The notes under the pieces: generated by a model
Seen by the model: the letters and a program-made list of their open reading frames with translations, nothing else
Database searches by the model: none
Told to the model about the DNA's origin: nothing
Part shown: positions 1 through 9,957 of the stretch, in pieces
Position numbering within the stretch: position 1 is the stretch's first letter
Layout of the letters: each line of letters opens with the position of its first letter
NCBI RefSeq assembly: GCF_947172395.1
Contig: NC_069084.1
Location: 2,667,107 to 2,731,106 of the forward strand
From: Bicyclus anynana
Taxonomy: Eukaryota > Arthropoda > Insecta > Lepidoptera > Nymphalidae
Reading direction: 5' to 3'
Length of the DNA: 64,000 bases
Position numbers and translations under genes: made by a program

Positions 1-1552
1 TAAAGTTGTGCATTGGCAAGTCCATCACAGTCTTGGGGATCTTGTTATAGAAGAGTACACCCAAACCCACAAAAGATTTTTTAACTCTTTGGAGACGATA
101 TGCAGAAATAACTAACTTATGCCCGTGTCTAGTAAGACGTGGGTTTAGATCTCCTTTTCGTTTGTACAAATTAATATTTTGTCTCACATAAACTATACTG
201 TTATATATATACTGACAGGCTACTGTTAAAATGCCTATTTCTTTAAACTTTTGACGAAGGGACTCGCGTGATTTTAGTTGATATATTGCTCGAATTGCTC
301 TTTTTTGAAGTACAAATATAGAATGTATATCAGCAGCCTTGCCCCACAACAAAATACCGTAAGACATTACGCTGTGAAAGTACGCAAAATAAACAAGTCT
401 AGCTGTATCAACATCAGTAAACTGTCTTATTTTTCTCACTGCAAAAGCAGCTGAGCTGAGTTTACCTGACAGTTTTTCTATATGAGCACCCCACTGAAGT
501 TTAGAATCCAAGGTCACTCCCAGGAAAACTGTGGAATTCTCTATTTCTAGTGTTTCACCATTGATCATTATAGACTTATCTAATTTTATAACATTTGGTA
601 ATGAAAACTCAATACATTTAGTTTTCTTTGCATTTAAAAGTAAGTTGTTAACAGTGAACCAATGCGACACATGCGATATGGCACGGTTTACATCGTCGGA
701 ATTATCTTTACTTCTGTCACTCTTAAAAATTAGGGATGTGTCGTCAGCAAACAGTACTATCTCACAGATGCCGCTAACATGGTGTGGTAAATCGTTTATG
801 TACACTAGGAATAGAAAAGGACCCAGAATTGAACCCTGTGGGACGCCCATTGTGTTAGAAAAACCGCGAGACTTTGAATCATTTATGCATACCTTTTGTG
901 TTCTATCACTAAGATAAGAGGCGATGAGATCGAGTGCAACACTTTTTATGCCATAGTGGCTTAACTTAAGTAAAAGAATGTTATGGTCAACACAATCGAA
1001 TGCTTTGGACAAATCACAAAATACACCAATAGCATTCTTAGCATTTTCCCATGCATCATATATATGTTTTAAAAGTTTAGCACCTGCATCAGTTGTACTG
1101 CGACCTTTAGTAAAACCATACTGTTCAGGGTGAAATAAATTATTTAAATTAAAATGACTTAAAAGTTGATTTAAAATGATTTTTTCAAAAACCTTACTAA
1201 GTGTTGGCAGTATTGTAATTGGTCTATAATTATTAACATCAGTTTTGTCACCTGATTTAAAAAGTGGTAACAGTTTGCCATGTTTCATTAGGTTCGGAAA
1301 GATACCCAAATCCACGCATTCATTAAAAATAATAGCTAAGTGGGGAGCAATGACATCAATGATGTTAGATATTACTTTCACTGACATGCCCCACATGTCT
1401 CCAGTTCTTTTTAATTTTAACAGTTTAAAAGTTTTTTTAATGTCTGATACAGTTATATGATGAAATTCAAAAAGAACGTTGCACTCTTTAACATGGCCTC
1501 TTAATATCCTCTGGGCTTCCGTAGCAGAAGAGGAAATATTCTTTTCAATGGC
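1..1552 (-). mobile_element. 5'-truncated non-LTR retrotransposon with open reverse-transcriptase frame (CR1/jockey-like), running off the left edge
   Basis: Read on the minus strand, one frame stays open from 1552 to the window edge (about 517 codons); a TAA at 1553-1555 lies directly upstream. The translation shows the ordered blocks of a LINE reverse transcriptase: NNYRPI and LSKVFEKI, then GFTKGRSTTDA, the catalytic-block motif CDLSKAFDCVDH, GVPQGSILGP, the active-site FADDTSL (FADD at 740-751) and the thumb-region FLGVTLDSKLQW. The frame ends near FYNKIPKTVMDLP, typical of the C-terminus. Motif style (DLSKAFDCVDHNILL) is closer to the CR1/Daphne group than to classic jockey, but the clade is a guess. 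No endonuclease domain is present, so the copy is 5'-truncated, as usual for LINEs. The lack of stops over 1.5 kb suggests recent insertion. Confidence 0.88.
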
Positions 1553-1887
1553 TTAGTAAGGCATAAAACCTATCAAACACAAAGTTAAGGTACATTCTCG
1601 AACTGTAGTGAAAATGGGAAGTCCCACAATCTCGGAAACAGGAGGTGGCGTAGGAAAAAATTGCATGTTCTAGTTATTTACACTACTAAAACACAATCAG
1701 ACCATTTTAAATTAGTCTGTCTGTCTGTCTGTTTATCAGGGTTAACTCAGGAACGACTGAATACATTTCAATGGAACTTTCACTGGAAGAGACGAAGTCG
1801 CGTGCATCCGCTAGTAGCCTATATAACACCATAAAAAATACAATTTTTTTTTCTGTTTTAGTATCTACCATTTCATATTTTTTAAAT

Positions 1888-2071
1888 ACTAGTAGACGCC
1901 CCGCGGTTACACCCGCGTAGCTCCCTAGAGTACGACGATAGAATATATCATATGACACTCACAAATAACGTGGCTTTCTAGAGGTGAAAGAACTTTCAAC
2001 ATCGGTTCAGTAGATACAGTGATTATCCCATAAAATACAATAAACTTTACCTCTTTATAATATTACTAAAG
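1888..2071 (-). mobile_element. Helitron-like/MITE-like interspersed element
   Basis: The sequence runs from an ACTAGTAGACGCC end with the GCGGTTACACCCGCGT core to a TATAATATTACTAAAG end. The same two ends and an internal 'GACACTCACAAATAACGTGGC' stretch recur at 14654-15112, 50545-50720, 59050-59250 and 62160-62315. No coding capacity. The CTAG-type end and lack of inverted repeats suit a non-autonomous Helitron, but I cannot prove the class. Confidence 0.6.
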
Positions 2072-2094
2072 ATGACCAATCGTCCTGTAGGTCT

Positions 2095-2266
2095 GACATG
2101 CGACCAAACAACGTATTTCACGATGAGAATTAGACAAATGTCAACCAATAGCAACACAGTCGGGAATACTTTCGTTGCGTTGGGACGAAATAAATGAGAC
2201 TGTGGCATTTGACATTTTGTCTATTTCTCTCCACGAGATAATTTATGTCGTTGGTCGTATGCTAAG
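2095..2266. mobile_element. Short palindromic MITE, family with copies at 10379-10522 and 29434-29710
   Basis: The ends carry inverted CATGCGACCAA / TTGGTCGTATG motifs, and the interior has inverted ACAAATGTCAACCAATAGC / GACATTTTGTCTATTTCTCT blocks. All three copies share these blocks and the 'AGAGAAATAGACA' half-site, so this is a dispersed non-autonomous DNA-transposon-like family. Confidence 0.6.
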
Positions 2267-2667
2267 CATATTGATCCCCTCCAATTAGTCGGCTTGTATA
2301 TTAAGACCTCTATATACTTAATGCTGTCGTCTTCGTTGTGTCCAGCAGACGGGGATCGAACCTGTGAACACCCGGCTCTTTTTAAGGAGGAGCTATTGAT
2401 TCTTCAATATTGATAAAAGATTGTTGACATCACAAGCGTACAAAAGGAATCTTGGAAGGAAAACAAAACTTCATAGGTATAAAGGAAACGGTAAAACCGC
2501 GTTTTCCTCGTCTCATGATGTCATCGCTGTCTCATTCAAGGTGTGTATTGTATTTGGGGGTCTTTCATTTCTCTTACCTATTGTATATGTATGTCATAAT
2601 ACACATTTGTACACATACGTACCATCGTATTACGTCATAATTACACGTTCATAACATTTATACACAT

Positions 2668-2760
2668 ATTCATCATCATCATCATTATCAACTCATATTC
2701 GGCTCACTGCTGAGCTCGAGTCTCCTCTCAGAATGAGTGGGGTTAGGCTGATTTACCTGA
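2668..2760 (-). repeat. SINE-A 3' fragment with (ATC)n tail
   Basis: Starts with an ATCATCATC tract and continues into the CATATTCGGCTCACTGCTGA block that is the 3' end of SINE-A read in reverse. Only the last 90 bp are present. Confidence 0.75.
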
Positions 2761-2819
2761 GATTATGTACTTAGGTATTATTATATCTCAAACACACGTT
2801 AATCTATTAATAATAATAA

Positions 2820-3392
2820 GAGCCGTATTAGCCCAGTGGATAGGACCTCTGCCTTTGAGTGGCAGAGCATGTACTTCCAACTATTCAGTTGTGTGTATTT
2901 AAATATCACGTGTCTCAAACGTTGAAGGAAAAAGATCGTAAGGCAAGGCATACCTGTCAATTTTTTAATTCTCTGTGTGTGACGTGATAGCCCAGTGGAT
3001 ATGACCTCTGCCTCCGATTCCGGAGGGTGTAGGTTCGAATCCGGTACTGGGCATGCACCTCCAACTTTTCAGTTGTGTGCATTTTAAGAAATTAAATATC
3101 ACGTGTCTCAAACGGTGAAGGAAAACATCGTGAGGAAACCTGCATACCAGAGAATTTCTTAATTCTCTGCGTGTGTAAAGTCTGCCAATCCGCAATTGGC
3201 ACGCGTGGTGGACTATAGGCCTAACCCCTCTCATTCTGAGAGCAAACTCGAGCTCAGCAGTGAGCCGTATATGGGTTGATAACGTAAGTGTGTGAAGTCT
3301 GCCAATCCGCATTAGCGTAGTGGACTATTAGCCTAAACCCATGTTATTCTGAGAGAAGACTCGTGCTCTACAGTGAGACGAATATGGGTTGT
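2820..3392 (+). mobile_element. SINE-A copy interrupted by a second SINE-A
   Basis: The 5' part (2820-2974) starts GAGCCGTATTAGCCCAGTGG, the tRNA-like head of the family. It breaks at a GTGTGTGA and resumes at 3296 with the 3' part (GTCTGCCAATCCGC through ATATGGGTTG). The interval is a separate full-length SINE-A. The outer copy has lost much of its B-box region. Confidence 0.82.
2983..3287 (+). mobile_element. Full-length SINE-A nested in an older SINE-A
   Basis: The head has a pol III A-box-like TAGCCCAGTGG and a B box GGTTCGAATCC. The body holds the family block ATCACGTGTCTCAAACGGTG and the tail ends TATGGGTTGATAACG. It is flanked by GTGTGTGA at 2975-2982 and 3288-3295, a perfect 8-bp target-site duplication cut from the older copy. 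This is the reference copy for SINE-A in the window. Confidence 0.9.
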
Positions 3393-3797
3393 TATTTAAT
3401 AATGACACGTTTTATGTTATACCTATCTAGCGTCCCTCACGTAACACCCGTTCCCGAGGGATACAGGTGTAAAATGTGTTACTCGTTGATAATGTAGTTC
3501 TTTTCGGATATCCAATTAATCAAAACCATCATTGTATTGATATGATGGAAATTCGAGACTATCAAAGCAAGGCGCTTTCCTTGCTGTCTGACCAAAGAAA
3601 AAATTTAAATCCTTAAACAGTGATTTTTCATATGAAATATGTGTCAATAAATAAACACCCTAAATATCCTTTTTTTAATTAACAAAGAATTGTTAAATAA
3701 AACGATTTACAACATAAAAATATAATAATTTATTTTATTTAATCCAACTTAATTTATTTAGTTAATATTATTATAACAATTAATTAAGATTCACTTC

Positions 3798-4211
3798 CTA
3801 ATATTTCCTTGCAAACTGAGTGTCAGCATACATTGGCGCAATAACACCGCCTTTGTTGTGATACCTTTCGTTCGGATTTTCAGCAAACACTTCTATTTCA
3901 AATCTGTAGCCTCTTAAAATAGACGGACTTTTTAATCCAATAGTAACACTTTTACCACCAACACCACCACTCTCGATATAGGCTTCACCATCCTTGTATT
4001 CTCTTAAATCAGTGACAAAAATGGCCGAAATTATTTCATTATTCGGTGCATTTATAATAACATCATCTGTTCTCTTCCACAAAGCTGGGTTTGCTTCCTT
4101 TATTTCACTGTAGACTTTTCTAGAATTAGCTGAAGTGAAACCTAATCTAATATCGTTTGCAGCCACGACAGTTACACAGAAAAACGATAATGCTAAACTT
4201 TTTGCAAACAT
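3798..4211 (-). CDS. MBF2/REPAT-like small secreted protein (137 aa)
   Basis: The protein starts MFAKSLALSFFCVTVVAA, a clear signal peptide with likely cleavage before NDIRLGF. The rest is one MBF2-type domain: an N-terminal LGFTS...RKVYSE block, the central EIISAIFVTDLREYKDG, then GGVGGKSVTIGLKSPS and the closing RGYRFEIEVFAE. The MBF2 family (Pfam MBF2) is named after a Bombyx co-activator of FTZ-F1 and includes the REPAT proteins that some moths induce in the larval gut after infection; the role here is inferred. About 25 residues extend past the usual end of the domain. A TATA box lies 67 bp upstream. The gene is divergent from its closest paralogue at 4976 (shared GEAYIxxGGxG and VTIxLxSPS). 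AATAAA-like signals on the minus strand lie near 3729. Single exon. Confidence 0.88.
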   Translation of the reverse strand: MFAKSLALSFFCVTVVAANDIRLGFTSANSRKVYSEIKEANPALWKRTDDVIINAPNNEIISAIFVTDLREYKDGEAYIESGGVGGKSVTIGLKSPSILRGYRFEIEVFAENPNERYHNKGGVIAPMYADTQFARKY

Positions 4212-4277
4212 TTTGAAAATTTATGTTTACAACTTGATGGACAACTACCAAATGATTGTTCTTGGACGATCACCCCC

Positions 4278-4284
4278 TTATATA
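4278..4284 (-). promoter_or_regulatory. TATA box of the 3798-4211 gene
   Basis: The minus strand reads CTGTATATAAGGGGG, a strong TATA element, 67 bp before the start codon. An initiation site around 4250 would give a short 5' leader of about 40 nt. Confidence 0.65.
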
Positions 4285-4975
4285 CAGGTTAAAAAACATA
4301 AATATGGTGGTATGAGATCATGGTATTGTCAACAAAGCTATGATGTCTCTTTTTAGATGCTATTGTAGCATGGATCTAATTTTACATGGAACTTACTACT
4401 CATTCCTTATTAGCACAATCGTAAAGATATATTAGTGAGAACTGACTTTGCTCATCATGCTTATATTTTGGAAATCAGAACACATAAATCTGACGTTTTT
4501 AAGCCATTTATAATCAATGTCTTCTTTTAAAGTTTTTTTAACAAACGTTCATTTGAGTTTCAGTTAATTACTAACTCTACATTCTCTGATGCATTTTTAA
4601 TCTACCTATTCATTCTTTTTTGCCTACAAATATCAGATTTTATGTAGATTCTGAAACTACTAAACTAAAAAACTATTCAAAATCGATTCAATATTGTCAA
4701 ACTTTTAACCATCTAAACAAAGATTTTTTTGTTTTTGAATTCTGATTTTTTTATCAAACAGACAGACATCAAATGGATTTTTTTTGTACGTTTACTATAT
4801 ATGCTTCCTTTTTGTAGAGTAACTTTATTCATTAACACCTAAAGCCGTTCATAGAATATGATTTCACGACAAAGTGTCAATTATTTACGTAATTTATTTG
4901 TTACGTATATTTTTGCGTTCAAGTTTAACATTTTCGTTACAAACATTTGAAGTTACAGACGCGTTTTTGTCAAAA

Positions 4976-5344
4976 ATGTCGAAGATTTCTATTGCCACTT
5001 TACTTTTGGTCGTAGTTTCATCGAATTGCCATGATTTATTTCTCGGTTACCCAGATCTGACTTCGAGGGTGATCTACAGTAAAGTCCATCAGGAAAATCC
5101 AGCCATTTGGATTAGATCGGAGACTTTTACAGTGAATTGTTCGAGACATGAGGTCATCAATGCTATCAAAGTGATGGACTTGAGGCATGACAAGTGGGGA
5201 GAAGCGTACATCAAAGAGGGTGGCATTGGGCAGAACTACGTGACAATTGAGTTGAATAGTCCCAGTGTTTTCCGTGGATTTAACTTCCTCGTCGAAGTGT
5301 ACGCGATTGAAACTGGATATTTTATGTACAATCATGGAAAATAA
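4976..5344 (+). CDS. MBF2/REPAT-like small secreted protein (122 aa)
   Basis: The start at 4976 is chosen because it has a CAAAAATG context and begins a proper signal peptide, MSKISIATLLLVVVSS; an in-frame ATG at 4874 would add 34 residues that paralogues lack. The mature part carries the MBF2 pattern: LFLGYPD, SRVIYSKVHQENPAIW, VINAIKVMDLRHDKWGEAYI, GGIGQNYVTIELNSPS, RGFNFLVEVYA. It is closest to the divergent neighbour at 3798-4211. Two extra cysteines, at the signal-peptide end (SNCHD) and in the middle (VNCSRHE), are not seen in the neighbour; the NCS is also an N-glycosylation sequon. A TATATAT lies at 4796-4802 and AATAAA at 5425-5430. Single exon. Confidence 0.87.
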   Translation: MSKISIATLLLVVVSSNCHDLFLGYPDLTSRVIYSKVHQENPAIWIRSETFTVNCSRHEVINAIKVMDLRHDKWGEAYIKEGGIGQNYVTIELNSPSVFRGFNFLVEVYAIETGYFMYNHGK

Positions 5345-5430
5345 TTTATCTTAGATTAACAATTGATTGGTCATGGTTACGCTTTGCTGTGCTAGGTCAC
5401 GAACTATCCTAAATCTATGTTGTTAATAAA

Positions 5431-6737
5431 TATTTGTTATAAAATTTCATGTTGAATCTTGTATGTGTCATTTAATTTATTTAAGTGCAGTAATATCATT
5501 AAACATTAGTTTTCTTTCGTTTGATTTTTATTTCTGAATACCAGTCATCACCAGTAAAACTCCATTGTTCTTACAATCAGTTTTCTTTTATTGACTTCTA
5601 AAGAAAGGCTTATCAAAGCGTCCACGATTGCGTTAAATTTTGCACTACAGCTCACCTTACCAAGTTTTTGTTTTTTTTTTTGTTTTTTCATTTAATTTCA
5701 TTCTTTTTATTCCAACTAGACGACAATGAATATTTAAGACCATGGTGTACTTGGAATTAAAATAAGTTTTTACAATTTCCACTCAATTCTGTAACCATTG
5801 TCTAGCGTCTATATTTAAGTGGAGTCATAGAATATATGATATATTTAATTGACCTCCATTTATCTACTGTTTCAATAGTCAGCAATTTTTATTACCTCAG
5901 CTTCTAATTGACGTGTATAAAATGTATTAAATATCATGATGTAATTACTTTCCATATACAAGTACGTCTGACCTTGTCATTATTGGATGTAGATTGGAGA
6001 TGAATCATATCACAGTCATTTATTAGTTACTTGCGTACGTATCCATATGTCAGAGGCTCGTGACTTTACTTGTACTATTTATGCATGATGGATTCCTATT
6101 CCTAATTTTACCTAAATCACAGACGATGGCATCTAAGTTTATTTTAAGTTAGATTGTATTGCCAATTTATTTACTTCCTTTTTAGTTAGGTCCAGGTTTA
6201 GCCAGTCTTTCAAATTTTATTTATCCTGATTAGTTTAACAAAAGTGATTATCGAAAATTTTAAGGTCGTCCTCTATTGACTATAAAACTAATATATTATT
6301 GAAACACATGGAAAACATCAAACATTTTAGTTAATCAAATTAAATGTTTGAGCATGGTTTGAGCATGATAACTTTATAACACCACTGTATCATAATTATC
6401 TTCAAATAAATGCTGATCCAAAATAGGTATTACATAACGTTCGAAATAATAACGCAACGTATTACGTAATCATAAAACAACAACAGTTTGGAACGAATGA
6501 GTATCGATAATACATCGAAGAAAAGCAAGTAGCTCACGCTAATAAAAGTCATGATAAGTAAGAAACATTTACATCTGAATTATTAATTAAAAGTACATAA
6601 TTTAATTAACAAAAATGAAATCAATTAGGCGAGTTAAAATTGATTGAACATTCGGGCAAGTTTTGCCTATGGAGTATCTTTTTAGAGCACTTTTTTCCAT
6701 GTCTATAGTAGTAATCAAACAAAGACAAATAAGACTT
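5431..6737. other. Intergenic, nothing recognised
   Basis: AT-rich single-copy-looking sequence between the divergent MBF2 pair and the tandem MBF2 pair. No open frame with codon bias, no SINE head and no long inverted repeat was seen. Confidence 0.5.
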
Positions 6738-7186
6738 CAGTAGATATACGTAAATATAAGTTAGATTTATATTTATCAGTTGGGCATTTTAGAACTTAAT
6801 CGAGTCGTATTTTGCGTTATTAAACTTGTGTATAATCTGTGGCATCATAAATCTGTCTATTTATTTGTATTTTTCTTATCTCCTTTTGTATGTGTGTCTA
6901 TATCATCATCATTATTGCTGTTGAAATGTGTTTGTTTTAGATTTTCACGTATTTGCGTTTAAAGGTCACTTGATCAAGAGTTTTCAATGCAATTTTACCA
7001 AACAATCAATTTGGCGTTAAGAGAAACCATCGGACATTTAACAATTTTATTTTACACTTATTGAGGTACTTAATAGTAAAGCACAAAGAACAACAGTTTT
7101 ATTACGAAGTCTTTATTTTAGAATCTCATTTAAACCAATTGAATACGAGCGATGAAATAATAAAATCACTTCACAAAAAATACAAA

Positions 7187-7525
7187 TCACGCGTAAATTT
7201 CGACAAGGAATCTGAAACCAGAACCTCTTTCACTCTTTAGCTTTATATTCACATTAGGGAAACCAATCCCTCCTCGAGTTATGGAAGGTTCAGCTAATCC
7301 ATTGTCCAAGTCCTTTATAGCTATCCCTTTTATCTTCTGATCTCCCACTGGGTATTCGAAGTACAAATCCTGCTCCCTTTTTATAAACGGTATACTAGTA
7401 GCTTCGACAGTCTTTTCGTAGACTTTCCTCACTTGGCCGTTATAGTCCAAAATTTGACCAACTATCACAGTCTTTGAACTAACGATAGCAACGAGTGCAC
7501 AGAGTAGTAAAATTCTAAGAAACAT
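7187..7525 (-). CDS. MBF2/REPAT-like small secreted protein (112 aa), tandem copy 1
   Basis: The start at 7525 gives MFLRILLLCALVAIVSSK, a textbook signal peptide; the upstream ATG at 7576 would put 17 polar residues in front of it. The mature part has TVIVGQ, QVRKVYEK, KIKGIAIKDLDNG, the GGIGFPNVNIKLKSERGS block and ends exactly at RFLVEIYA, the end of the MBF2 domain, with no extension. About 80% of residues match copy 2 at 8688-9026. AATAAA on the minus strand is at 7112-7117 (TTTATT on plus). A TATA box lies at 7672-7679. No cysteine remains in the mature protein. Secretion and a gut or haemolymph role are inferred from the family. Confidence 0.87.
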   Translation of the reverse strand: MFLRILLLCALVAIVSSKTVIVGQILDYNGQVRKVYEKTVEATSIPFIKREQDLYFEYPVGDQKIKGIAIKDLDNGLAEPSITRGGIGFPNVNIKLKSERGSGFRFLVEIYA

Positions 7526-7671
7526 CTTGATGTGTCCAGTTCTCTTGACTTGAGGTAATGTAATGAAGTAGATCAAGTTCGCTAGTGTTTGTGTGTGTGA
7601 GATTGAAAGGTCAAATGTGTGCGTTCAATGAAGTTTACCGGAGATACGTGGCTGTGGTTACATGGTGCAGT

Positions 7672-7679
7672 TATTTATA
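7672..7679 (-). promoter_or_regulatory. TATA box of the 7187-7525 gene
   Basis: The minus strand reads GCCTTATAAATAACTGC. It lies about 150 bp before the start codon, just past the end of the block shared with the second copy. Confidence 0.55.
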
Positions 7680-7959
7680 AGGCAGAACGTGTGTAACGCG
7701 ATGTGACCAATTACTTTATTCTAGGTGATTATTATGGTAAATATTAAAGTCCAAGGGAAAGTCAATAATTACTAGCCCTTTTTATATTTTAACCTCCCTC
7801 ACTATAGGAGTGGGATATGGAGATCGGAAGAACAAACACTCTTTTACTATGCGGGTTTGCAAGCTTAGGGTGATAATGTGACAGAAGTTAAAATTGACCG
7901 AACATTTTTTTTTAAATAATATTTGCCATATCTTTTTAAATATGACCAATATTATCATT

Positions 7960-8065
7960 ACTAGTCGGGAAAGACTGTGCTAGGAGTGGGTACGACAATA
8001 GACCAACGGGGATTGAACCACCACCCCTCGGTAATGAGTCCGACCACTCTTACCGTTGAGCTATT
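7960..8065 (-). mobile_element. SINE-E head fragment
   Basis: Reverse complement shows TAGCTCAACGGTAAGAG (A-box-like) and GGTTCAATCCC (B box), then ATTGTCGTACCCACTCCT. The latter also follows the tRNA-like head at 61255-61400, so it is one SINE family. Confidence 0.7.
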
Positions 8066-8179
8066 GAGGCTAAAGACACAGAGACATCAGTAGGTTACCC
8101 AAATATAAGTTAGATTGATATTTATCAATTCTGGGCGTTTGAGCACTTAATAAAAATCGATTCATTTTTGCTTTATTAC

Positions 8180-8570
8180 CCGATTTCGTCAGACGGAGGG
8201 TAATGTTTTTCGAGCGTAGATATGTGTGTATGTGTGTAATGTGTATGTATGTCCATTTCTTTGGCACGCCCTACAGCCCAAACGGCTGAACGGATTTTGA
8301 CATGTGAGGTGTCATTGAGTTCGTTAGAGTTGGGGTATTGACATTGGCTATATAAATTTTCAAAATAGCGCCCGTAAATGAAAAAAGGTGGGGGGTGGAT
8401 AAGTTTTTTTTAATCTACCCTTATAATATGGGTCGTAAAAAGACAAATTCAAATGAAAGGTCGTAAAAAGACAAATTCAGCGTGATGCCCGGTCAACAAA
8501 AAATACGGATAGACAGACAGACAGATAGACAGACAGACAGACAGACAAGAAATCGAAAAAAAATATTTTT
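8180..8570. repeat. Interspersed repeat with (AGAC)n microsatellite
   Basis: Insertion that distinguishes tandem unit 2 from unit 1. It holds the widespread lepidopteran-type phrase GGCTGAACGGATTTTGACAT, a short internal duplication of GGTCGTAAAAAGACAAATTC and an AGAC tract at about 8508-8548. Confidence 0.6.
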
Positions 8571-8687
8571 AACTTCAGTATAGTAAAGCACAAACAATAA
8601 CACTTTTATAAAAAAGTCTTTATTTTAAAATCTCATTTACACGAATTACAATATTACGAATCGAATACAAGCGACAAAAAATACAAA

Positions 8688-9026
8688 TCAGGCGTAAATT
8701 TCGATAAGGAATCTGTAACCAGAACCTCTTTCACTCTTTATTCTTATATTGACATCAGAAAAACCAATCCCTCCTCCAGTGATGGCAGGTTCAGCCAATC
8801 CATTGTCCAAGTCCTTCATGGCTATCCCTTTTATCTTCTGATCTGCCACGTTCGTGTCGAAGTACAACAACTGCTCCCTTATCAGTAACGGTATGGCAGA
8901 ACGTTCGAGACGCTTTTCGTAGACTTTCCTCACTTGGCCGTTAGAGTCCGAAATTTGACCAACTATCACAGTTCTTGAACTAACGATAGCAACGAGTGCA
9001 CAGAGTAGTAAAATTCTTAAAAACAT
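8688..9026 (-). CDS. MBF2/REPAT-like small secreted protein (112 aa), tandem copy 2
   Basis: Start at 9026 by alignment with copy 1; the signal peptide MFLRILLLCALVAIVSSR is all but unchanged, while the mature region has diverged most in KRLERSAIPLLIREQLLYFDTN, the segment just before the KIKGIAMKDLDNG block. The GGGIGFSDVNIRIKSERGS and closing RFLIEIYA blocks are retained, so the fold looks intact. AATAAA on the minus strand is at 8619-8624. The homology with copy 1 ends at about 9174, and the TATA box present upstream of copy 1 is not conserved: only an AT run (CAATAAAAAAAC) is found at that place. The gene may be expressed differently, or weakly. The frame is intact, so I call it a gene, not a pseudogene. 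Confidence 0.85.
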   Translation of the reverse strand: MFLRILLLCALVAIVSSRTVIVGQISDSNGQVRKVYEKRLERSAIPLLIREQLLYFDTNVADQKIKGIAMKDLDNGLAEPAITGGGIGFSDVNIRIKSERGSGYRFLIEIYA

Positions 9027-9179
9027 CTTGATGTGTCCAGTTCTCTTGACTTGAGGAAATGTAATGAAGTAGATCAAGTTCTCTAGTGCTTGTGTGTGAG
9101 TGATATAGAAAGGTCAAATGTGTGCGTTCAATGTAATTTACCGAAAATAAGTCGCTGTGGTTACATGGTGGAGTTTTTT

Positions 9180-9660
9180 TATTGCAAACTACGTCATAAA
9201 CATTTCAATTTAACAACCAATTCATCGTGGGTTGAGTGGAGGCGAACGCTTGAGTGAATCACTATTTTATTACCAGCTGGGGCAAGGTCCGTTTATATCT
9301 ACAGCCACAGTGCGTCACAGACAAGCAGCGTGGCAGACACCCACAGACACCGTCTTTTCAAACTGCCTAGCAGGTAGCTAGAAACACTTAAAGTCCTTTT
9401 TATGAAAGAAGTCCCCCAGATGCGGCGCTAATGTCTTAATGGCGCTGATTATCATTTGGTAATGGCGGTCTTCTTGTCATTTGTGTAAGGCGCTGTCAAT
9501 TTATTTCAGGTTTCATGAAAAGGAAAAGGAGGCGAAGACTCCATAGGCGCGGCCCGTGTCGATCAACGTCTGCGAAACCGCGTTACGACAGATATAAATA
9601 CGTTAATAAACACTGTATAGTAGAATATTGTTTTGTCTGCCACGGCACGTGTCTAGCACG
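9180..9660. other. Unclassified sequence, possibly retroelement-derived
   Basis: Higher GC than its surroundings, no long frame. It contains ACAGATATAAATACG followed within 10 bp by AATAAA, a TATA/polyadenylation arrangement seen in LTRs, but no TG...CA boundaries or target duplication could be fixed. Confidence 0.25.
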
Positions 9661-9694
9661 CTAAATGTCTGCAACGAACGAAAAGTTCAGTAAT

Positions 9695-9957
9695 TTATAG
9701 CCTGGCCCAGGACTCGAACCCAAGATGTTGTGATCCATAGCAACTTAGCATAACTATTGGACCGACGAGTATCTAGCTGTAAAGGAAAAATATCGCGAGG
9801 AAACCTTCATACCTGAGAATTTTCTCAATTCTCTACGTATGTGAAGTCTACCAATCCGCATCGGGCTAGTGGTGGACTATTAGCCTAAACCCTCTCATTC
9901 TGAGAGGAGACTCGTGCTCAACACTCAACAATGAGTTGAATATGGGTTGGAAATGAT
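9695..9957. repeat. SINE-D head (minus) followed by truncated SINE-A (plus)
   Basis: 9695-9772 reverse complement has GGTTCGAGTCC and a tRNA-like stem; 9781-9957 is the 3' half of SINE-A (AAGTCTACCAATCCGCAT, GAATATGGGTTG). Confidence 0.65.

Larger units (their letters stand above)
6738..9174. repeat. Tandem duplication carrying two MBF2 genes
   Basis: Blocks 6738-6830 and 8086-8178 (around AAGTTAGAT and TATTTATCA) and blocks 7078-7670 and 8580-9174 (from TAGTAAAGCACAAA to GGTTACATGGTG) are near-identical pairs. The second unit differs by insertion of repeat sequence at about 8180-8570, including an (AGAC)n run. The two units therefore arose by one tandem duplication that included the gene, its 5' leader and its 3' end. 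Confidence 0.85.

Noticed and set aside
531..917. 128-codon plus-strand frame
   Set aside because: Lies antisense to the reverse-transcriptase frame, which carries all family motifs.
4874..4975. N-terminal extension of the MBF2 gene from an upstream ATG
   Set aside because: It would bury the signal peptide; paralogues start at the position equivalent to 4976.
9560..9640. Possible LTR (TATA plus AATAAA in close order)
   Set aside because: No paired LTR, boundaries, primer-binding site or target duplication could be found.
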